Below, piece after piece: positions 36,801-47,000 of a stretch of 64,000 nucleotides of DNA. The stretch comes from Ashinkailepas kermadecensis. Its lineage: Eukaryota > Arthropoda > Thecostraca > Neolepadidae. The stretch's first letter is position 1; each line of letters opens with the position of its first letter. The stretch is from assembly GCA_034440615.1 (NCBI GenBank), contig JAOTOM010005096.1, forward strand, positions 855,501 to 919,500, in the 5' to 3' direction. The notes beneath the pieces were generated by a model. The model saw only the letters and a program-made list of their open reading frames with translations, was not told the origin of the DNA and did not search any database. Made by a program: the position numbers and the translations under genes.

Positions 36801-39800
36801 GTCTCCCTTCCGCTCCGCCCGCGTCTGTCGTTGGGCAAGCCGAGGTCAGACCAAGAACTCCAAAGGTCAGCTGATGTCATCTGGAGGGTATCAGAGGTCG
36901 GCTGGAGATCAGCTGGGGGACGACAGAGGTCAGCTGAGATTAGCCGAGGCCAATTAAGGATAAGGGTCAATCGTGGCAGAAACCACGTCTAATCCACATC
37001 GTACTCGCCACGGCATGGCAATACATGACATGGCAGTACATGCCACTAAATGAGTCATTTCCAATACGAACCATTGTGTCGGCACGGTGTCGATACTTTG
37101 TCGTCACTAAGTAGCGATAAATTATTCGTGAGATAGGATGGAATATACCACTTTCTGAGTACTCAATAGACATCCTTTTCCAGGAAGTATCGACATCGTG
37201 CTTGTTCATGAATGCTTACGAATTCTCTATGTCTCGTTTCTAAGAGCATTTCGTGTTTGAGTATCATGCGTATGCTCACCATTACATGTTGTGATATATG
37301 AGCGTCTCGCAACACAATTTCAGTCATAGAGATTATCCATGATGTGGTCTGTTAAGCAATACCATCTGTTGATACCATATTATTACAATCGTTATTGGTT
37401 AGCATAGGCATCCCTATATTTGGCATTCCCAGAAATAAACGAAGAACATGCAATTATGAGTGCACCACTGGCTCAAAATTGAGTTTGAAGGACTGAAGCG
37501 ATATCCTAATTAGCATGCTTCCATGGCAAATATCGATATCCTATTGCACTCGTTACGACATATCACACATAACGAAGAACCATTATTTTAACACTGTCAC
37601 AATATCACCATGGTGTCATCACGGTGTCACCACACAAGCGTCACAGAGCAGTGTGACGCCCACTCACCTGTATGGAGGCCACGTCAGAGCCGGAGCCAGG
37701 CTCGCTGACGCCCAGGCACGAGACGAGGTCTCCCGAGATGGATCCGGCCAGAAACTCGCGCTTCAGTCGATCGCTACCCTCTCTGCCGGTCACCAGTCAG
37801 CGTGGCAGTAACACAGAGTAGGCGTGAGTAGGCAGAATAGGCGTCAGCAGGCAGAGTAGGCGCTGCCCACTCTGCCAGTCACCATAGTCATAGTCGTATA
37901 TTGAGTTCTCCATATTCATGGCTTTCCAGCACTCGCGTCAATACATGGTTCAATGATAAAAGAGAAACTCGAATTATGAAAAACGCTAAATAACGCAAAA
38001 CGTCAATGGAAAAAGATAAAATGATAAAACATGCCATCAAATACGCCCCTGAGCATCAACCCTATTATTCCACGTGCTGACCGCCCGACACAGAAAGCTG
38101 CGCCTCGCAGCTTCCGTATTAATGCGGGGCAGCTCTAATTTATTCGCGTCAGTTCCTCGAGTGCTCCTACTGGAGATTTCGGAGCGGAACTTAATACTGT
38201 TAGCCAATGTAAGGGGGTCAGATGTTGCAAGCAGTCTTCCAACCATGACCAAATCGCGCTCCTGAAGCATGTTGTCGAACTTCAGCCAATCCAGGGCCTC
38301 TAGCGTCGCTGTAATGTGCTCTCGTCGACTTAAGCCAGAGACGATACGTGCGCCGAAATTGATGACCTTTTGAATTCGGTGTTTCCGAGTTTTGTTGCAG
38401 CTCCCCCAAACAGTCATATTGTAATAGAGTGGGGGGAAACCAATGCCTGAACCAGTAACTTTTTCGTTTCGGGGGGAATTTTGTGCCGTAATTTTGACAG
38501 CTCGACGAGAACACAGTAGCAGCGGCGAGTTACTTGGGATATCTGTTTTTCCCATGACAAAGCTGAATCTACATAGATGCCGATAATTTTGGCGTGGGGC
38601 GAGGGCTTGATTTCGTTGTCCCCAAATGTGATAGAGAAGTTTTCGCCAAGTTTCAGACGCCGAGATTTTACAACTAATAGTTCCGTTTTGCTTGGGTTGA
38701 TTTTAAGCCGATTTTTGGTAAACCAAGTTAGAGCCATACTCAAGGTGTGCTCTACTCGTTGTTTTAATACTTCAAAATTTGCCGGGGTGTCTGAGTCCAG
38801 AAATTGCACATCATCAGCGTAGGCGACCTGTTTTCCGTCTGGGAGACGAGATCCAAGGTCGTTGGTGAAAACCAAATATAATTTTGGGCCACATAGAGAA
38901 CCTTGAATCACACCGTGGGTCACTGGTAGCGCCCCAACGGAGCTGCCCTGAATTGTCTGAGTTCGACCATGCAGCCAATCCCTAAACCAATGATCATCAA
39001 TGCCGTACCAGCCCATCTTGTCTAACAGCCGACCGTGTTCCACAGTGTCAAACGCACGAGACGCATCCGCTGCCAGGAGGGTCGCCACACGACCACAGTC
39101 TATACTTGTTGACATAAAATTTACGGTCTCTAACATTGCTGTCTCCGTAGAATGCCTACTTCGAAAACCGTGCTGATTTGGGCACAAAATATGATTATCT
39201 TCCAAATACGTGGAAAGCTGGAGACAAACCAATTTTTCGCAAATCTTGCCAACAACGCTCAATATCGATATGGGTCTGAAATTTCCTGGGTCGCTACGAT
39301 CGCCCTTCTTATACAGCGGCAAAACGGTCGCCTCCTTCCATCTGGCTGGAACGTCACCAGTGCGCAGTGAACTATTCACTACGTGCAGCAAATGCGGCCC
39401 TATTACGCTAGAGGTCATCCTCAGCATTTCGATAGTTATTCCATCATTGCCACAAGCACGCGAATTCCCCATGGTCTTAAGCGCAAATGAAAGTTCGGGA
39501 AGCGTCACAGTCCTAACTCTAAATGCACTACTGCACACGCGAGGCGGCCAATGGCCGCTCCCCCTGCGGAGCAGCGGCCAGCGCAGTGGCGACATCTGCA
39601 CAAGCGCTGACGAAATGCCGGTTCAGCCTCTCCGCCCAGGCAGGGTCGCTGTGTGCTGGTGTGTCCATTCTGGGCTCCGGTTTCTTAGATGCCAGCAGGA
39701 AACGCCGAACGTCTGTCCAGGTTTTCGCCCTAGAATTTCGGTACGAAAGAGCGTAAAACTCTGAACAGGCTATGTACTGTGCCCTTTTGACCGCGTTTCG

Positions 39801-42800
39801 GCTGTCCTTGTACATCTGCTGTATCATCGCGTTTTCTGGATCCTGGTCCCTGGCCTCACGCGCTCGGTCGCGACTCTGCATAGAGTCTCTGAGCTCCTCG
39901 TTGTCGTGTAGCCACGGACACGGTGGGTGCTTGAGTATGAGATCCCGGAGAGGCATGTATACGTCGGGGCTGCCACAAAGCACGCCAGGCGTCCCACTTC
40001 TCTGCGGTTGTTTCAGCAGTGTAAACTTGTCCCCAGTCGGCCTGCAGTAGATCGAGGAATAGGGCATCCTTGTTGACGTTTCTGGAGGACCGGACTTGGA
40101 TAACCTGCGCTTTGGGGCGCACACGTTTAACCGAGACGTTGACAGCGACGAGGTCGTGGTCGCTGAAGGAGCATTTCACGACACGTGGAGTCAGCACGAC
40201 AGTCAGCACGACACCAGTCAGCACGACAGTCACATAGAGTAAGCGTCAGTAGGCAGAGTAGGCGCTGCCCACTCTGACAGTCACCAGTCAGGGTCGCAGT
40301 CACACAGAGTAGGCGTGAGTAGGCAGAGTAGGCGCTGCCCAATCTGACAGTCACAAGTCAGCGTGGCAGTCACACAGAGTAGGCGTGAGTAGGCAGAGTA
40401 GGCGTGAGAAGGCAGAGTAGGCGTGAGTAGGCAGAGTAGGCGTCAGTAGGCAGAGTAGGTGCTGCCCACACTGCCAGTCACCAGTCAGCATGGCAGTCAC
40501 ATAGAGTAGGCGTCAGAGAACACACGGAGACCTTCGGGATCTTCAACACACACGTGCACGGGCAAGGGCACGCACACACACATGCACACACAAAATATAC
40601 CGATAATTAAAATGAGTTCGCTTTTCTAGTGTAAGCAGATGTTTGAGCAGAAAGCTCTTTTCGATAGCTGAAAACCACAAACAGGTATTTCAAACTTTCA
40701 ACACTCAATGCTTAGTACTGTCTGTGAATGAGATGTACATATGAATAAATACAAACTTCTTAAGCTTAGTTTTTGCGTGTAATGATTTTTACAAGCACAA
40801 TTTAACTTCCAGTTGCTTCAGGAATTTCATTTGGAATCACTTAAAAAATGTATGAATTCAACAAAGCACACACACTGTACACTTATTTTTGCTAAATGAT
40901 AGGGGACAATACCATGCCTCTGGGAGGATGGAGAGCACACATTTTTAATGGAAAACCTGGATGAGAAGAAGGGTTTCAGAACAACTATTCAACAAAATGA
41001 CAGGGTATGCTGGTGGTACCATGGGAGAAGAGCATGGTGCGGAATATGCGGGAGCATAGGTATTCGATATTGAACCCATTCAGAGTGTTTTGGGAGGCAG
41101 AGACACCAGTAACTGGTGGTGAATGGATAACTAGACTGTTGACCGGGTCACAAATACAGTGAGCATGCTGGACTGATTACCGGGTCAAATGTACAGGAGC
41201 CATGCTGGACTGTTTATCAGGCCAGAAACACAGTTGGATTGTCTGACTGTTTATCAGGTCAGAGATACAGTGGGCATATCAGTTGCTTTGCTCCGTGAGT
41301 GATGGAGTCGACATGTTGATGTGTTTACATGGCGAGAGATCGAGTCGATGTGTCGGTGTGTGTACCTGGCGGGTGATGGAGTCGACATTGTCGGTGTGTT
41401 TACCTGGTGAAAGATGGAATCGACATGTCGGTGTGCTAACCTGGTGAGAGATGTAGTCGATATATCGGTGTGGTTACCTGGTGAAAGATGGAGTCGACAT
41501 TGTCGGTGTGTTACTTAGTGAGAGATGGAGTCAATATATCGGTGTGGTTACCTGGTGAGAGCTGGAGTCGACATGTCGGTCTGGACAGACACCGCCATGG
41601 GAATGCTACCGCAGTGTATAGCCCCCAGCTGTTCGTTCAGAGCCACGCTGTACGAGTAATCCAGACCGGCCCCGCCATACTCTGCCGCACAGGATACAAT
41701 GTCAGGAGCGGGCCAGGAGCGGATCAGGGGCGCGACAGGAGTGGGATTAGAGAGGAGCAGGAAAGGGGCAGGACCGGGGCGGGAGTGGAATGAACTGGGA
41801 GAGTGTCAGGGGGTAGGAGGGGAGGGGTGGCGTATCAGACACGGGACAGGTATGAGACGATACAGGAACAAGAAGTGGTCAGCAGCGTCTCAGGAGTGGA
41901 AAGTCAGGAAGGCCAGGAATTGGTCTATATCGAAACAGGAAAGGGTCAGGAGTGGGCCAGATAGGGTTCAGGAGCAGGATAAATACAGCTGAGGGTCAGT
42001 GGGGGCAAGGAGTGACCACACAGGGCAGTTCGGCAGCAGAAGATCCGCGAATCGAACCGGGAACGCACGGGAAATAGTTATAAGGTCATGACAGGAAAGG
42101 ATGGCTAATGAAAAGAGTGGCATATGAAGAAAAAATCACAGGATTCTAAACTTCATACACGAAACGGGTTGGGCACCGATGCGAGGGCACGGGAAGAACC
42201 CCAAAACAGCCAATGAACAACCCCAGGAAGTGTAACCTGATCACCATGTGGACCTTTGCAGCGGCTCGGGCATTTGACTCTACCTAGCCAGCGTGGGCGT
42301 GGAGACGCCTATCTGGATGCCGATACCCATGGTGACACCACCGCAGTGGATGTGGCCCAGCTGTTCCAGCACGGCCGTCTCGTACGTCTGGTCCAGGCCG
42401 AGGCCGCCGTACTCTGCACACACAGCACATGGGGCAGACTAGCCGCGGACCGCACTCGGAGTGGCAGGCTGAGATCTGGGGTGGCAGGCTGAGGTCTGGG
42501 GTGGCAGGCTGAGGTCTGGGGTGGCAGGCTGAGGTCTGGGGTGGCAGGCTGAGGTCTGGGGTGGCAGGCTGAGGTCTGGGGTGGCAGGCTGAGGTCTGGG
42601 GTGGCAGGCTGAGGTCTGGGGTGGCAGGCTGAGGTCTGGGGTGGCAGGCTGAGGTCTGGGGTGGCAGGCTGAGGTCTGGGGTGGCAGGCTGAGGTCTGGG
42701 GTGGCAGGCTGAGGTACACGACACCCCGTGATACGGAGTGGCAGAGTGATGTCCGGGGTGGAAGACTGAGGTATACATCACCCGTGGTACGGAGTGGCAG

Positions 42801-43960
42801 ATTGAGGTACACGACACCTCGTGGTATGGAGAGTGGCAGCCTGAGGTCCAGGGTGGAAGACTGAGGTATACATCACCCGTGGTACGGAGTGGCAGATTGA
42901 GGTACACGACACCTCGTGGCATGGAGAGTGGCAGCCTGAGGTCCAGGGTGGGAGACTGAGGTATACATCACCCGTGGTACGGAGTGGCAGACTGAGGTAC
43001 ACGACACCTCGTGGTATGGAGAGTGGCAGCCTGAGGTCCAGGGTGGCAGACTGAGGTAAACGTCATCTCGTGGTCCGAGGTGGCATATGTTCAGGTGCAC
43101 GTCAATGGCAGTACACAAGCATCGAACCTGCCTAATAACCGCATATCAAGTTCCAAGTTAAGAGAAACTAACTGATATATCTGACAGCCATGGAAAAACA
43201 TAACCTGATCACAATGAAGTGACGTGCCTGAGACGAACACCTATTCGTCTAAGGCAAAATTTGTCCAAGAACGTCAAAACCATAAAACCGAGTAATAAAA
43301 GATAGATATTAATATTGAATACAAAACATTATCAAAGCTTCTAGTGTGTAACGATAAGCTCCAGTCAAGTAGCATATAAACACTCCTTTCGAAGATAAAT
43401 CAGAAGCAACGTCCGTGTTCTTCCCCGAACGTTGCTTTCGCTTGTAATTGTCATATTCAGCATTTGTTTCCTGCCTCTTAGCATACAGACCAGCTTAGTC
43501 CTCTTGAAATTCAAGTGAACATCCCTTCTGTAGCCTAAAAAGATGTTGGAGGAAACGTACCTTTGTCGGTGATCTTGCTACATCACGGTACATCAAATAA
43601 ATACGTGATGGAACCACGTAAGTATTAAACAAAGGAGGCATTAAAAAAGTCCTCGATAAAAACTGTGAATAACCGCAGCGTCTATGACTCAACACGTTCT
43701 ATGCTCCGCCAGAACACGGTTGGATTTTGGGGGATGATGCAAGCAAACCTGTTGGCTTTGTGACTCCCAGCAGTCCGGCGTTTCCGAGAGTCTTGAAGAC
43801 CTGCCGGGCAGGGAACTCTCCATCCGCCTCCCATTTGTCCACATATGGGTTGATATCTTTATCAATGATCTGAAAAGGGGTACGATAGAACATAAGGACT
43901 GTGCTTCACAAACATATACGATTGCGTGCTAATCATGCACAGAACACCCACTCACCCACT

Positions 43961-44007
<47 letters not shown>

Positions 44008-47000
44008 CCATACAATTGCACAAGCACATTAAACAAGAGGAGACATGTTCAAGGTCACACCACTTTCCTCACCAATGCCAGGCATGCAATGTCATGCAGG
44101 CGTGCATGATGCTGTAGCTGTGTGATTTTGAAGCCTCGTATCACCGGTAAGTACCATGGCATGTCGGTGAGTAGGTTGTTCTCCCAGAATTATATTTTAG
44201 AGGTGGTAGCTTTCGATAATTATAAAACCTTTTAAGGGACACTCAACATGGATTTCGATATGGGATATCTTGTTTAACTAACCTGCTGGAGTTCATGGAA
44301 TATGTAACAAGAGAAGTAGACAATCAAAGCAGGATAGATGCTATGTACTTAGACTTTAGCAAAACTCTTAATAAAGCTCCACACAGGTATCTAATTCATC
44401 AACTAGAACGGCATGGGATTGATGGAAAAGTTATAGGTTGGATTGAAGCATGGTTAAGGAGATGGAAACAAGAGGTAGTGTTAAATGGATGTAAACTGAA
44501 TGGAAGGATGTTTTGAATGGAGTGCCACAGGGTTCTGTTCTAGGTCCACTTCTCTTTATCATCTTTGGGAAAAACATTGAGGTAGACTTGAGGAATGGGG
44601 TGTTAAAATTTGTGAATGACATCAAGCTGGCAGGAGTGGTTAATGGTATTGATCAACATAGCAATATTCAACTAGACTTGGAGGACCTAAAAGTGGGCTG
44701 ATCAATGGCAGATGTCTTTCAACTATGAAAAGTGTAAGGTTATGCATCTGAGGTCTGGAGGTGAGACATTCAGATATACAATGGGAGGTAGGGAACTGGA
44801 TGTTATTCAGGAGGAAAGATACTTAAGTGTGTTAGTTTGAAATGACCTTAAAGCAGGAAAACAATGCACGTTGGCTAGGAACAATCAGCAATCAGAATAC
44901 TGGGAATCATTAATAGGAGTGTGAGGTATAAGACCAAGGAAGTCATGAAAAAAATTGTACTTAACCTATGTGTGATCCAACTTCGAATATTCTGTACAGG
45001 CATGGTGTCTTGCTTAGAAAGAGATATAGAGACACTAGAAAGAGTGCAGCACAAAACCACTAAACTCATCAGTGAACACCCTCTTTCTACAACTTAGAAT
45101 GTAGAGAGTCCTATGGCATTATATATGTACTCACTCAAGTATAGGAGATTAAGGGGTAATATGATTGACATGCATAAAATCGCGAAGGGTTAGATAAGGT
45201 CAATCTGAATGATGTTATTATATTTAGAGTATGACATAGCTGTCATTAATTCAGGTTAGACAAGTCAAGGTGTAGGACAGCTAGGCAACAACAGGTTTTC
45301 AGTCAGGGTGACAAGTTTTTTAGGTTGGAGAATCTTGCTTTTGAGTTCCAATTAGAGGTGGATGGAGTGATATTTATGCTAGTAGGTGGGTGGGTGGGTA
45401 GGATGTTCGTAGATAACTTCTTTGCAACTTAGAATATAGCATTGGTTTGGATGTTAAGCATATTTTTGTCCAGGCTTATAGTATCTTCCCTTTACAGGCT
45501 TAACCCAGATAGGCCCCTGTGGTTCTTATTAAGTTGGAACACTTTATGACTTGCTGACTTATCCATATCATCAGCCTGGTGTCATCAGATCGATCGATAT
45601 ACATTGCATATCCGTAAACACACCACTTAGAGGCCGGTGCAGTTCGGTGACGAGACCTCCCTTGGCAACGAGGAAAGTGTTGTCCATATATCTTTTCCAC
45701 ACCTGCACTGTTAATGCTAGAGCGATTCTAGTGCTTATTTCTCCAGCTTCTCCATACATAAATTAGCTACCATAACACCGACAGGACGCCATATCATGGT
45801 GTGATAATACAGCGAACATCTTAAGATTTGGACAGCCACATCGCTGGTCACGGGCTACCGAGGTCATGGACAGCCACATCGCTGGTTACGGGTCACCGGT
45901 CACGGACAATCACGAATCACGGACGATCGCCGATCACAGACGGTCAGGTTACAACTCATAGGTCACGTATGAACGACTCCGGGACTTTGGCAATACCATG
46001 TCAAACCGGTCTTGGTGCCCTTCCGGTAGCTTTGGTACATCATTGTCTCAAATTGGAAACAATAGATCTCGCGAAGCGGATCTCCACCTTGCCAAGCCGC
46101 CTCTTTTGACTTGATATCTCGCTGCTATAGTTGGCCGCTCAGACAAAATTTGACCGGTGTCTCCAATGCAGTGGGCCATTCTGATAAACCCTGTATGCCT
46201 GTCAACCAAAGTTTACATAGGTCCACAATATCAATCCAGAATATTCATCAATGCACTGCAAACTGAAGGAAGAGTGATTAACAACTAAAATATCTTGCAA
46301 ACTTTGAATCAATGTCAGCAAGATGGAAGACAACATGCTTCTTCAACATGCAAGAATAAACAGCTTAAACTGTTGAATAAGGCCACTGCTTTACTGTGAA
46401 GTGACCATGACAAAACAAGAAGCAGCAAGATGAAATAACTCAGCAGCCTAGTCATAGCAACAGCAAAATGTCACATTACAATATGCAATTGCATCCTATC
46501 AGCAACACATGCCTGGTAGTAGCTGCAAAACAAGCACTTCCAATATTTTTTAAGCATTACAGTCTGAAAGCAAAAACCAGACCAGCTACTTGTATGAAAC
46601 TAATAGTTGTGTTGGGAAAATGCACTGGCTATGCTCTATTAAGCAACCATAACTCTCTACAGCTTGGTGTTATGCCATGTTTGGACTGTGGAGGTGTCCA
46701 AATCATCCTTAGGCAGCTTCTCCCTTAATCAAAAGATTATTATAACAACACCATGAACAACAATGCAATGAAAATGGCCCAGCAATGAATCCATCCAACT
46801 CTAATGACATGACTAAGATAAATCCTCCATTAACCATACTTCCTAAAATTGGTGGTATTCAATAATTCAGCATATCGCTGTGCAAAACAACTATTCTTTC
46901 ATGGTAAAAAGCCATCACTTAATGAGAAGCCATATCTGTTTAGTTCCCCATACACCAAGGTCAGGTTCTTTAGCTGACAACATAAAGGATTCCTGTGACC

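Noticed and set aside
42284..42922. 212-codon minus-strand frame
   Set aside because: Mostly the translation of the GTGGCAGGCTGAGGTCTGGG array; only its end overlaps the true exon 3a, in another frame.
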